DNA of 24,482 bases from assembly GCF_001039355.2 (NCBI RefSeq), contig NW_019773882.1:12584-37065 (forward strand). Direction: 5' to 3'. The notes under the pieces were generated by a model. The model saw nothing but the letters and a program-made list of their open reading frames with translations, had not been told where the DNA came from and ran no database searches. Origin of the DNA: Lingula anatina. Its lineage: Eukaryota > Brachiopoda > Lingulata > Lingulida > Lingulidae. The position numbers and the translations under genes are program-made. Every line of letters starts with the position of its first letter. Within the stretch, counting starts at the first letter, position 1. Below are positions 1-8,668 of the stretch, piece by piece.

Positions 1-137
1 TGTTCTTGATCTGGAGTAAGGTACGGCTAACTCTATGTACTAGTATCTATGTTAAAATACACCCACCACCACCGTGTTCTTGATCTTAACTAAGGTACGG
101 CTAACTCTATGTACTAGTATCTATGTTAAAATACACT
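1..137. repeat. two-copy 74-bp tandem repeat in intron
   Basis: A block starting TGTTCTTGATCT recurs at 75 with few differences (GGAGTAAGG versus TTAACTAAGG). Both copies carry CTATGTACTAGTATCTATG. The copies are separated by a short CCACCACCACC run. This lies upstream of the splice acceptor at 219, so it is intronic to the otopetrin-like gene. It may extend left of the window. Confidence 0.85.
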
Positions 138-219
138 GACCGACATGTAATTAAAGTTTTTAAGTTCAACGTTTAGGTGTTTGGTATAAACAACTATATA
201 CTTTTTCTCCTTTTTTCAG

Positions 220-1542
220 GTCAAAATACAAAACAGACGCAAATTTGGTCTGCACCAACGCCAAGATGTTCCGCGCAGTGTAAGTTTCTATGGCAACCGT
301 GGCAATTTTAAGAAGTCTTCGTCTTTGGCAAAGATGGAGCACCAGAGAAAGTGTTTCTCCATCGTACTACCTCAGATCCAGGAAGAGTCGTTCTCGGACG
401 AAAGCACGGGAAACTGCGAGAACCCGAAGGAGTCCAGCACAGACCCGGAGACGGGGGCCGGGAGCATACCTCGCCCCAAGAGCTTGCCGCTCATTAAGAA
501 CCTCAACGAGAATCCCGAGCCGGAGTCACCTCTCGCCACAACTGAAAAGGTTCACTTCAATATCGGTTCAAGCGAGCTGGGCCCGGAGGCCGGTCACCCT
601 GCGCGTGGCTATGACATCCAGGGAGGTGTCCACACCCCTGAAGAGCCGGTTAGTAATGGCAGCGCGTTCGTTGGTTTTAACAGGAATAAGCACGTGTCGT
701 CTATACGGTCTGTGGCATCAGAGAGGTCGATAGCTACCACAGTGTTTGAGCCTAACTGGTCTGAGGAGAGAGAGCATACGTACGTCAACAACCACTGCGG
801 GCTGTTTGTAGGAATGTTGGTTATCCTGGCATCAGTGGCTGTCATCATTGTGTTCCTATATCTCATGTATAACGGTAAAAGTCCAGACCTGGCCAACTCA
901 CATCTCTTTGGTACAAAAATCTTCATCAACGCCCTCAGTATCTTAGTCACGATCGCCACTCATATTCAGATAAAGGGCTTGATGAAAAAGACAGATAATC
1001 TCAAAGAAATGGGCCGTCTTGGGCGTGACCCGCGGCGCCACGTGCCCTCTAGGGGGCAGCAGCATCAGCAGTCGATGGATAAAGCTCTGCTGGGGATCGC
1101 CACGCTGGGTCTCCTCACCTACTGCATGCTGACCATTATAGCGGGTCTGTCAACCGCCGGCATGGAGGCAGCCTTAACCACAGCAGACGCTTTCTGTACT
1201 AGCACACAGGCCATCATCCAGTCACTGTTCCTCGTGACGTCATTTCTGCCAAGACGAGCCACACTGAGGGAACACAGGGAGAAAAGACCTGGTCGGCAGG
1301 GGCTAGTCTTCTTGCTCTGCTGCAACTTTTGCCTGTGGGCTTTGAACTCGTTCGGTCTACGAAATGAGATCGCAAACCACGTGCAAATAGAATTTTACTC
1401 TTTTAAAACATGGATTATCTTGTCACACGTGTCGTTGCCTCTTCTGATCTTGTTTCGTTTTCACTCCCTTGTCTGCATTGCTGACGTCATTTCTCACGCA
1501 TATACAGCCAAATACATTGGCTTGGAGTCCCATGGGACATAG
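220..1542 (+). CDS. otop: otopetrin-like proton channel, terminal exon (partial gene)
   Basis: This is the last exon of an otopetrin-family plasma-membrane proton channel. A pyrimidine-rich tract ending TTTTTTCAG (to 219) is the acceptor. The frame is open from 220 to the TAG at 1540-1542, giving 440 codons that begin VKIQNRRKFG. The first ~190 residues are hydrophilic. Six hydrophobic segments follow, at about residues 194-218, 232-252, 289-312, 321-344, 361-380 and 394-427. Known otopetrins have twelve segments in two six-helix halves, so this exon encodes the C-terminal half. The end carries family-like motifs: CNFCLWALNSFGLRN, WIILSHVSLPLLILFRFHS and VCIADV. The N-terminal half must lie on exons left of the window. 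The TTG at 325 is inside the exon and is not a start. The paralogue cannot be named from this half alone. Confidence 0.88.
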   Translation, partial: VKIQNRRKFGLHQRQDVPRSVSFYGNRGNFKKSSSLAKMEHQRKCFSIVLPQIQEESFSDESTGNCENPKESSTDPETGAGSIPRPKSLPLIKNLNENPEPESPLATTEKVHFNIGSSELGPEAGHPARGYDIQGGVHTPEEPVSNGSAFVGFNRNKHVSSIRSVASERSIATTVFEPNWSEEREHTYVNNHCGLFVGMLVILASVAVIIVFLYLMYNGKSPDLANSHLFGTKIFINALSILVTIATHIQIKGLMKKTDNLKEMGRLGRDPRRHVPSRGQQHQQSMDKALLGIATLGLLTYCMLTIIAGLSTAGMEAALTTADAFCTSTQAIIQSLFLVTSFLPRRATLREHREKRPGRQGLVFLLCCNFCLWALNSFGLRNEIANHVQIEFYSFKTWIILSHVSLPLLILFRFHSLVCIADVISHAYTAKYIGLESHGT

Positions 1543-1984
1543 CCAGGATGTGTTTTGCTGCTGTTGATAACTGTCTAGAACTACGTGGGTCCTAAAACCC
1601 GCAACGCAAAGGAACAAAATGAAAGTAAAACTCACAGTCAAGATAAGGGATTTCCAGCGTGCGTTTTATAAGCAGTATAGTAAAGGCCACTGCTTGTATT
1701 TTAGAAAACATCTTGAGTATTTTGATATTCATGCACATGACTAAAAAACTGTCTGTAATCACGTTTACTACAGGGTACTTGTAGGCCTACTATGGTACAC
1801 GCGCGACATGCATTACAACAATGTAGTAGACAGATACTTTTAGTGCCTTTTAATCAACTACCTTTGAAATTCTCATATATTCTGAATATTTAATTATTTA
1901 TTCATGAATTTATTTTACAATAAAATGTTACACTGATCTGGTCTGTAAGTGTCTCTGTGAAAATGTTCAAACTTGGATATTGTG
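1543..1984 (+). other. 3' UTR and 3' flank of the otopetrin-like gene
   Basis: No coding signal continues past the stop. The sequence becomes AT-rich and holds AATAAA at 1919-1924, a plausible polyadenylation signal about 380 bases after the stop. No other gene is visible here. Confidence 0.5.
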
Positions 1985-2170
1985 GTGTATTTCGCCCAAC
2001 CAGGGAAGCATGACCTTTATCCCACCAGCACGTCGCGTGATTGTTTGTGAGCTGGCCAATCAGAATGCCCACCGCTGGAGTAGATGCCCCGGAAGTAATG
2101 AATGCAAGGTCGCGCATGCTCAATGTCTTTCGGATAGGAGTCAAAGAGAGAAAACATGGCAGCCTCCGTC
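1985..2170. promoter_or_regulatory. CpG-rich promoter-like block without an obvious gene
   Basis: A short GC-richer block stands out from AT-rich flanks. It holds GGCCAATCAG (CCAAT-type), CCGGAAGT (ETS-type) and GCGCATGC (NRF-1-type). It ends at AAAACATGGCAGCC, a good Kozak-like context at 2155. That ATG opens only about a dozen codons before TGA and no clear donor follows. It could be a promoter, a relic of one, or part of a repeat. The motif names come from general knowledge of animal promoters; activity is inference. Confidence 0.3.
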
Positions 2171-2585
2171 TTCTCTCCCCAGGGACAAGACTGAGGGAAG
2201 TAGGTCGTCTGACAGGCTGTCCCCTGGAAGGAATTGATCAACTATGTTTTCATAGTCGCCTACAAAACTCCTCTTTATGTTGGCTAATAAATAAAAACAC
2301 CCTGGAAAACATTTCTATCACGGGTGGGGCTAGGGGTAGGATTAAAATCAACCAAAAGGTTAAAGCTTTACATATTAGATATATATGTGAGGATAAAATG
2401 TTTTAAATAGTACACATTAACTGAAATATATATCTCATTATTCCAAAAACCGGTTAAATTGCAACAAAGGTGGTGTAAATAAGTTCTATTGTGAACTTTG
2501 ACACTGTGCAAGAATGAATGTTTGATTCTTGAAGTTCTTTAGAGATCAGAGGTACGTGCACAGTAGATCCTTGAACTAAGGGTGC
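2171..2585. other. non-coding stretch, nothing identified
   Basis: AT-rich sequence with only short frames that show no exon signals, domain motifs or repeat structure that I can support. Confidence 0.4.
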
Positions 2586-2808
2586 TTTCCCAGAGATTTA
2601 GATCGATCTAAAGATTAAGTTTTAGATCGATCTCACTCCCTGGGGGTTCAGGCTAAATTGCAGTCAGCCGAGCGGACACCATAGTTAATTACCCCCTTAG
2701 AGCTTTTAGTAGGCGGGACAGACGCTTAAGCCGGCCAAGCTGACAGTAATCTAGTGAGACTCCCCACAGGGATAGATCGATCTAAAAATCTATGGAAATG
2801 GGGTGTTA
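2586..2808. mobile_element. foldback MITE-like element, GATCGATC family, copy 1
   Basis: The outer parts are imperfect inverted repeats. TTTAGATCGATCTA on the left mirrors TAGATCGATCTAAAAATC on the right. Inside these, CTCACTCCCTGGGGG faces GTGAGACTCCCCAC. The middle (CTAAATTGCAGTCAG, then TTACCCCCTTAGAGC) resembles the element at about 4357-4610. No protein is encoded and no clean target duplication was found, so ends are approximate. Confidence 0.6.
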
Positions 2809-2992
2809 GACGCCTTCTTGAACAAAATTTTCGCTGTGCAGAATTACTATTTTCCTAACGCACAATATTAGTTGTTCGACTACAGGAGCGCGTACGCGTA
2901 GGTATAGCAGCACGGAAAAACTAAACTGTATTCAATTTCTAATTTCATAATTAACCAAAACAGTACTCATTGTGTTGTACTTTGATATATAC
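2809..2992. other. short non-coding spacer with a CGCGTACGCG palindrome
   Basis: No exon signals are visible. A GCGCGTACGCGTAGG motif near 2888-2902 contains a short perfect palindrome of unknown meaning. Confidence 0.3.
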
Positions 2993-3065
2993 CTTGTTGG
3001 TGTAGATGGTGGTATAGAAAGGTTTGCCTACAGTCACTGCATAGTCGTAGTATTATATACGCCAC
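2993..3065 (-). pseudogene. broken duplicate of the adjacent exon at 3154-3261
   Basis: This piece matches the exon at 3154-3261 almost base for base. It keeps the acceptor region (TATTTAG then GTGGCGTAT) and the donor (AACAAG then GTATAT). It lacks 35 internal bases, which is not a multiple of three. The reading frame therefore changes after the first few codons, and the conserved-looking block (DYAVTVGKPFYTTIYTNK in the intact exon) is out of frame. It is best read as a decayed local duplication, not a working alternative exon. Confidence 0.75.
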
Positions 3066-3153
3066 CTAAATACACGCAGTTCCAATATAATTAGGATGGG
3101 GTCTGGGCCTCTAAGGCATAGGACTAGATTAGGACTGGGCCTGTGACACATAC

Positions 3154-4982
3154 CTTGTTGGTGTAGATGGTGGTATAGAAAGGTTTGCCTACAGTCACTG
3201 CATAGTCGTAATCGGCCCATTTGCTTCTCTCCACCACTTGGCTTGTACGAGTATACGCCACCTGAATACACGCAGTTTCAGCTATACTTTAATGGCGTAC
3301 CAGTACAACACGCATTTATAGGACAACATTAAATTTTCTGTAAATTTCAGCGTATTTCGTTTACTTTTAAACACGATGATATACCATATCCAAAACCACA
3401 TCCCAAATTATTGAATCTGTAAACTTGTTTTAGATGGTTAAGTTTTAAATTTTTTTACGTATTCCATCGCCATAACTAACGGACGTTACTGTCGCCAGAT
3501 TTTGTCGCATAGTGACAAACTAGTGAGGTCATTAACCTGGGCGTCCACGCTGTCAAATATGTCAATCATGTGGGTAGTGACCTTTGCCCTCTTGCCGCCC
3601 CAGCTGATCAGCCTCGATGTCGCTGGGCCAGTGGTACACTGTAGTCCCCAGTGCCAGCCAATGGAATAATGCGTCTTAAGCACGCCATTGGCTTGCTTCT
3701 TGGCCTCTTTCTGAAATGCCACCAATGACAATTCAAGTCTTATACGCGACATGGATTCTCTGATCCCCTGCGAAAATTTGTCTCATTTAACGGTCACTTA
3801 CGGTTCTCAATCTATTCTAGAACATTTGATGTATTTTTTTACACTTCTAATGTTGTTCTGTAAAGAATGTAACAGTTCGAGAACTGTTTTTGAGAAGTCC
3901 TTCAGAATGTCCTAGAACACATAACATTTTTCATTAAAAGAGAAAAACATTATGTAGAAAGGAGTTTGGTTTGGTGTTGATATAAATGTTTTTACCTTGA
4001 CAGCCATCAAGTTATCCAGATATGTCTTGATTGGCTTCTCCTTCCCACATTTGATTTTTGAGAAAGCCTCATTGTTCACGGCAATTCCGTCAAACCTCTC
4101 TGCTGCGCTCGCTGAAAAACCGTAGAAAAAAATTGAGGTCTCGGATGTCTTAATTCTTTGTATCTTAAACATTCAGATTATTCTTTTAATGTGATATTGC
4201 CACTGGGTACTGCAGTTGTACAGGGGTGGATACAGGGTTATTTGAAAGGGGAGGGGTCTGACAGGTCTCGGATGCGAAACTGACCTACTCCCCCTGCCTT
4301 GGCGTGGGGCGCGGGGCCCGCTGAGGGCCCCCAAAATTTTTTGGTACTTAATTAAGACTTGTTTCCCATAGCTAGATTGATGTAACAGGATCGATCTATC
4401 TCCAAGGGGTTTTTTCCCTAAATTGCAATCAACTAAAGCGGCTTAGATGGCTGACACGCCTACTGAAGCTACTTAAAGGATAATCAATTACCTCCCAGCA
4501 GCTTCAGTAGGGGGTGACAAACATCTAAGCCGCTTAAGTTAATTGCAATTTAGCGAAAATCCCCCTAATGAATAGAGATAGATCGATCCACAATTCGTAC
4601 GAAAGGTTTTCGCCACTGGTTTTACATAACAAATATACTCATTTCTACGTAGTACAATACATGCTCATACTACCGGACTGATCAATGGCGTATGGACACA
4701 ACACGCAGATATCACATAGAAAGAAAATGAGGCGATACTCATCAAACAGACACCTGTTAGTGATATACCCGTCTATCTCACCTGCACATATGTCGTTATA
4801 CCACACAACAAACTTCACCAGAAACTGCTCCGAGACTGGAAGGTCGCTTACAGCATACAGGGCGTAAATCTTGAGGTCGGGTACTCTAGCGTGACCCTCC
4901 GTGAGAGCGGTTTTGATGCGCTGGATTTCCGGCAGTGAGCAGTCGTTGCTGAGGTAGCCTCTCTCCAGAGGACGGTGAACAT
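3154..4982 (-). CDS. unrecognised protein, four exons, barrel-like fold suspected (partial gene)
   Basis: Four minus-strand exons join in phase: 4982-4782, 4111-3996, 3710-3537 and 3261-3154, together about 200 codons. All have AG acceptors and GT donors; the third donor is the weak GTTAAT. The fragment begins DVHRPLERGYLSND. Strand-helix alternation is apparent: DLKIYALYAVSD, a helix ending VVWYNDICA, RFDGIAVNNEAFS, a Lys-rich helix, LKTHYSIGWHWG, HMIDIFDSVDAQVAYT, then GKPFYTTIYTNK. This suggests part of a beta/alpha barrel, possibly a hydrolase-like enzyme with the Glu of VNNE or Asp/His of HMIDIFDSVD in an active site. That is inference; I do not recognise the family. No start, signal peptide or stop was found, so exons are missing at both ends. 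A broken copy of the last exon lies just downstream. The gene may itself be decaying. Confidence 0.6.
4213..4343. repeat. GC-rich dispersed-repeat fragment
   Basis: It starts ACAGGGGTGGATACAGGG and ends GGGCCCCCAAAATTTTTT, with G-rich and C-rich halves unlike the AT-rich surroundings. This form is typical of non-coding transposon ends in invertebrate genomes. Only one copy is in the window, so the call rests on composition and general familiarity. Confidence 0.35.
4357..4610. mobile_element. foldback MITE-like element, GATCGATC family, copy 2
   Basis: A long imperfect palindrome. GGATCGATCTATCTC on the left mirrors GAGATAGATCGATCC on the right. CTAAATTGCAAT faces ATTGCAATTTAG, AAGCGGCTTAGATG faces CATCTAAGCCGCTT, and CTACTGAAGCT faces AGCTTCAGTAG around a short centre. 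It is better preserved than the relative at 2586-2808 and encodes no protein. It sits in the intron between the exons ending at 4782 and starting at 4111. Confidence 0.75.
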
Positions 4983-5179
4983 CTAGAGATCGACACAAGA
5001 TAAAGTATGAATGACATGCGCGTTTAAATGACAAGCCAAGTGTCTCCAGTCCATTCTGTACTCACATTACCGAATCAAATTTTTTGTAAAACAGATCATA
5101 TATAACCCCGTGTAAGATTCCTAACCTATTGACCTGGTTTACACCGTGACGGCAGCACGTGACTGTTGGCGTCTATCAC
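4983..5179. other. non-coding, upstream of the 4982 exon
   Basis: No further exon of the minus-strand gene is recognisable here. The sequence runs into the tandem-repeat block. Confidence 0.35.
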
Positions 5180-5721
5180 CCGTCTTTTATGAACCCTGTA
5201 AGGTACTAGCTGTGGACACCTCAAGGTTTAAATACCAGTATTAAGTACAGCCTATCCACTAGTCCAGGTGTATTTTAACCAGGGGGCGTCTCGATAGTCC
5301 GAAGGTTCATTGGTCCGAAGGTTCATTGGTCCGAAAAGTGGTAACATTTTCATCGATTTTTTAATCAAGGGTTCATTGGTCCGAAGGTTCTATAGTGAAC
5401 CTTCGGACCAATGAACCTTCGGACTATTGAACCTTCGGACTATCGCTACGGCCCCTTTAACCATAGGAAGATCTTTATGAACCCTCTATATAAATACCAG
5501 TATTAAGTACAGCCTATCCACTAGTCCAGCTGTATTTTAACCATAGGAAGATCTTTATGAACCCTGTATATAAATACCAGTATTAAGTACAGCCTATCCA
5601 CTAGTCCAGGTGTATTTTAACCATAGGAAGATCTTTATGAACTCTGTATATAAATACCAGTATTAAGTACAGCCTATCCACTAGTCCAGGTGTATTTTAA
5701 CCATAGGAAGATCTTTATGAA
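5180..5721. repeat. 80-bp tandem repeat array, ending at an N
   Basis: CCATAGGAAGATCTTTATGA recurs at 5461, 5541, 5621 and 5701, an exact 80-base period, with AAATACCAGTATTAAGTACA in each unit. The units differ by only a few bases (ACCCTCTATA, ACCCTGTATA, ACTCTGTATA). A more diverged unit with about 25 extra bases lies at about 5180-5281. It is split from the rest by the foldback element at 5282-5455. The last unit is cut after about 21 bases at the N at 5722. Confidence 0.92.
5282..5455. mobile_element. palindromic foldback element with 8-bp target duplication
   Basis: The 174-base element begins GGGGGCGTCTCGATAGTCCG and ends CGGACTATCGCTACGGCCCC, so its ends are inverted repeats. The arms consist of a short unit, GGTTCATTGGTCCGAA, in one orientation on the left and the opposite orientation on the right, around a centre near 5345-5365. 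TTTAACCA flanks it on both sides (5274-5281 and 5456-5463). Removing one TTTAACCA and the element restores an uninterrupted 80-bp repeat junction. An 8-bp duplication fits hAT-like or related transposase families; the family is inference. It has no coding capacity. Confidence 0.85.
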
Positions 5722-5722
5722 N

Positions 5723-6985
5723 GTTACCAGAATTTTTAAAAACTGTTGTTTTGAAAGCAGTACATGATAATATGGGTCATCAGTCGAGTGATAAACTTTA
5801 CAAATATTGGAATCTCGTTGTTTTTGGCCTTGCATGGGAAAAGAAGTGAAAGACTATTGTGATAATTGTCAGCGTCGTGTAGTTGCCAAAGGAAAGAGTG
5901 TGAAAACGTCTTTGGGTTCAATAATTGCAAAGCGTCCCTTAGAAGTGTTAGCTATAGATTTCACGATGTTAGAACAACACCGTATCATCCTCAGGGAAAT
6001 TCTCATGCTGAGCGCTTTAATAGAACATTACACGACCGTTTAAGAACTCTACAACAAGAACAGAAAAAACGTTGGCCAGAGTATTTACCAGAATTAGTAT
6101 ACTCATATAACTGTACCCCTCATACAACTACGAAGTATTCTCCCTATTTTTAATGTTCGGGAGAGAGCCAAGATTGCCAATTGATTTTCTTTTAAAATCA
6201 AGTATTCCAGGAGGGAAGACAGCAGGGGAAGAAGTGAATGACTGGATTTTTACCATGGTCACCAGAAACGCCTGCGGGAAGCATACCGAACAGCTTTGAA
6301 ATATACAGAAAATGAAGCTACTAAACGCCATGAAAGAAGCAAAGTGAAAGCAAATAGCAGACCTTTGGTGATTGGAAGCCAGGTTTTTATGAAAAATGTC
6401 CATATTATGGGAAGGAATAAAATTCAAGACAAGTGGGAAGCAGAGCCATGTATTGTTGTAGACTGTGTGGATACTGAGGGAAGAGTGTACAAAGTGAAAC
6501 GTGTCAATGGAACAGGGCCTGAGAGAACAATTCACCGTGACGCATTGATGGATGCTCGTGAGTTAGTCTTAGATAGGGTCCAGAGGGAGGAAAGCAGTAA
6601 AGTTGAGACTGGTCAGTCATGTCAAAATGTGCAACGTGTGAACAAAAATGATTCAGATTCTGATGAAAGTGATGAAAATGAGGAATATGAAGTTCATGTG
6701 TTAAGAAAATCAAATCCTGAACCAAATGTACAGGAATGTGACCAAAATGCTGAAATGGATTTAAGTAACATGTCATTGGATCAGCTTCGTAATGAAATAG
6801 CTGTATTAAGGAGAAGTACGCGAAGAACAGCAAGAAAGCATTCAAATATCAATAAATTGCCTAAAAGTGTTTGTGTGGAGCAATCTGTAGAGTGTAAAAC
6901 AATATCTACTCAGACTGGTGGACAGTTATATTTTCAGGGTACTGAGAATAAAAATCAGAAGGATCTGATTCATTACAGGATTTAG
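5723..6985 (+). pseudogene. retroelement integrase, deleted and frameshifted
   Basis: Integrase inserts element cDNA into the host genome. The zinc-binding region is recognisable (HDNMGH, later CDNC), though split between frames near 5815-5830. The first catalytic Asp lies in AIDFTML. Soon after (about 5970) the frame jumps to [10 protein letters not shown] and the catalytic-Glu motif AERFNRTL, so the part with the second catalytic Asp is missing. Further frameshifts lie near 6150 and 6260. From about 6270 to 6985 one frame is open. It contains the C-terminal chromatin-binding-like region (VIGSQVFMKN, DKWEAEPCIVVDCV), an acidic linker (SDSDESDENEEY) and a basic end (LRRSTRRTARKHSN) common in retroelement polyproteins. 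It cannot be active. Confidence 0.85.
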
Positions 6986-7505
6986 TAGAGACTCAAAAAT
7001 TGTTTTTACTACCTGTATTAATGTTGAGAAAAACTTAAGTACATGTGTAATTATGCTTAGGTATTTTTCAGGACACCTAAGCTGGTATAGTTGTAGTTAT
7101 TTTTTACAAAGTAATAATACTCCAGTATTAGGATAGTGATTACTTAGTTAATAGTTTAAGTGTATTTAAGTATAAGACTCCAGTATGAGGAGGGTCAAGT
7201 ATGTTGTGTAGGCTAAGGTTTAAGTAGAGAGAGAGTTCTTGTAAGATGCATTATACTTACTATGTTAATGTACATTGGATGTCTCTGATAACTTAAATGA
7301 TGTAAGCTTTGGTTTAAGTATTTGATTAAAGAGAGTAAAGAATAGTTATAATTGAGTGAGATACTGGTGTCATGTAAATAGTAGTTATTATATATAATGG
7401 TTTATTGTTGTTTTGATTATGGTATATATAGTTTAAGACAAGCTTATGCAAACTTTTTATAAGTAATTACTGTAACAATCATTTTGTCTGGGACGACAAA
7501 ACAAT
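6986..7505 (+). other. non-coding region between pol and 3' LTR
   Basis: AT-rich sequence with many TTTAAGTA-like motifs and no open frame of note. Its position between the pol stop and the polypurine tract makes it the untranslated 3' part of the retroelement. Confidence 0.5.
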
Positions 7506-7520
7506 AAGGAGGGGAGAATA

Positions 7521-7747
7521 TGACAAGTGATAAGACACTCATGAATATATGTAACTTCCGGTAACTCCGGAAGTCACGCGGTGTGTGACGCACTGTGTGT
7601 GGAGAGACGAAGAGACACGTGTGTTGTGTGCTTTTTTTCCTAATTTGTCTCTGGGTTAGTATTTACTTATAATGTATCATATTCAGAGTTATTCATTATA
7701 AAAGATAACATTATATAAGAGAATACAAGCGCTATCTTGTTGTTACA
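7521..7747 (+). repeat. probable 3' LTR of the truncated retroelement
   Basis: It starts TGACAAGTG directly after a polypurine tract. It contains a near-palindromic CTTCCGGTAACTCCGGAAG and a TATAAAAG box at 7697-7704. A TGTTACA at 7741-7747 could be the end, but the TATA box being so close to it suggests the LTR may run further right. The other LTR is not in the window. Confidence 0.5.
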
Positions 7748-8392
7748 GCGTAAGTACTAGTAGTTGTCTTATGACTAATCAACTTTGTTGCCATGCTATA
7801 AAATACAAAAACACTCGGTTACATATATAATTAGTTTTTTAAAAACCAAGCTATACAGACGGAAGTTTTGTGAAACAAACAAATAACAACCCACATAATC
7901 TACGTTTACTACGATAATTGTCATCAAACTCTCTGTGCCAGCCTAGCCATAGTGGAAAACGAGCTACGACCGACTTACTCCACCTAGCTAGCAGGCGTAA
8001 ATTTACGACTAAGTTAAGACCGACGTAAACACTATTCCAGTTTGGTGCAACTGGCTTTTCTCGGGCGTAGCATTTTGCGCCCGGTTTACACCGGCGCAAC
8101 TGCTACGCCTCACTTACGACCGGTTGGTGCAACCGGGCCCTGAATAGTAAATTGAATTGGAAAGATTACACCGCGAAGGGTGTAATGAAGGCACGTCCAA
8201 GACTGTATTTTTAAGATCATTGAGAATTTTTACTAATAGCGTGCCTATCTTAGTTAATTTTACAGGTCAGGTGTGTAATTGAAAGCGTCCTGGCGTCCGG
8301 AATTATAATATGGTACAGCGAAACAACTGGGAAGGAAAGAAATAAACTAACCAACGTTGTTAAAACTGCAAGCAAGATTATCCGACAGGACC
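7748..8392. other. non-coding stretch with a GGGCCCGG-type repeat fragment
   Basis: No gene is visible. At about 8020-8145 a block holds TTTGGTGCAACTGGC, GCGCCCGGTTTACACCGG and CGGTTGGTGCAACCGGGCCC. These are internally repeated and inverted motifs, like one arm of a dispersed foldback repeat. The rest is unremarkable. Confidence 0.4.
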
Positions 8393-8399
8393 TACACAC

Positions 8400-8551
8400 T
8401 GTGATGTAATGATGTAATAAGGCACGTGGTGTAGGTCAGAGGTCATGAGTGTGAAGCGGGAAGTGCGGATGCGACGTGGCATGTGAGACATGGACTTTTA
8501 ATTCTGTAATAAATATTTTAATCTTTTATACAAATTGTTGTTACAATACCA
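8400..8551 (+). repeat. 5' LTR
   Basis: It starts TGTGATGTAATGATG and ends TTGTTACAATACCA. By eye it differs from the 3' LTR at five of 152 positions (about 3%), so insertion is moderately old. It contains AATAAA within CTGTAATAAATATT, a plausible polyadenylation signal. Confidence 0.92.
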
Positions 8552-8555
8552 TATC

Positions 8556-8570
8556 TGGCGACAAGGATGG
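8556..8570 (+). other. putative primer-binding site
   Basis: TGGCGACAAGGATGG starts four bases after the 5' LTR, where a tRNA would prime minus-strand DNA synthesis. It begins with the TGG that pairs with a tRNA CCA end. I cannot assign the tRNA. Confidence 0.6.
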
Positions 8571-8668
8571 AACAGTCTCACAAGGGAGGAAAGTAACAAG
8601 TAAGAACACATATAAACATTGACTATAGCGAAATTGAATGAGCGCAGTGTAAGTCAATATACCATGCG

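Larger units (their letters stand above)
5723..7747 (+). mobile_element. 5'-truncated LTR retroelement with integrase remnant
   Basis: It consists of the end of a pol gene (integrase), a non-coding stretch, a polypurine tract (AAGGAGGGGAGAATA, 7506-7520) and a probable 3' LTR starting TGACAAGTG at 7521. All of gag, protease, RT and RNase H are absent on the left, where the sequence stops at the N at 5722. Truncation may be real or an assembly artefact. The right end is uncertain because no 5' LTR is available for comparison. Confidence 0.75.

Noticed and set aside
290-733. Overlapping Arg/Ser-rich frame inside the otopetrin exon
   Set aside because: The other frame carries a continuous otopetrin protein with membrane helices. 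This one is a compositional shadow.
2017-2241. Minus-strand frame as a further exon of the unrecognised gene
   Set aside because: No acceptor in phase 0 with a sensible continuation of IYTNK was found, and the region overlaps the CpG-rich block.
5461-5721. CRISPR-like array
   Set aside because: The 80-base units repeat head to tail without unique spacers, in an animal genome. It is a minisatellite.
7521-8551. Possibility that the LTR at 7521 and the LTR at 8400 are one family
   Set aside because: Beyond starting with TG they share no alignable sequence, so they belong to different elements.
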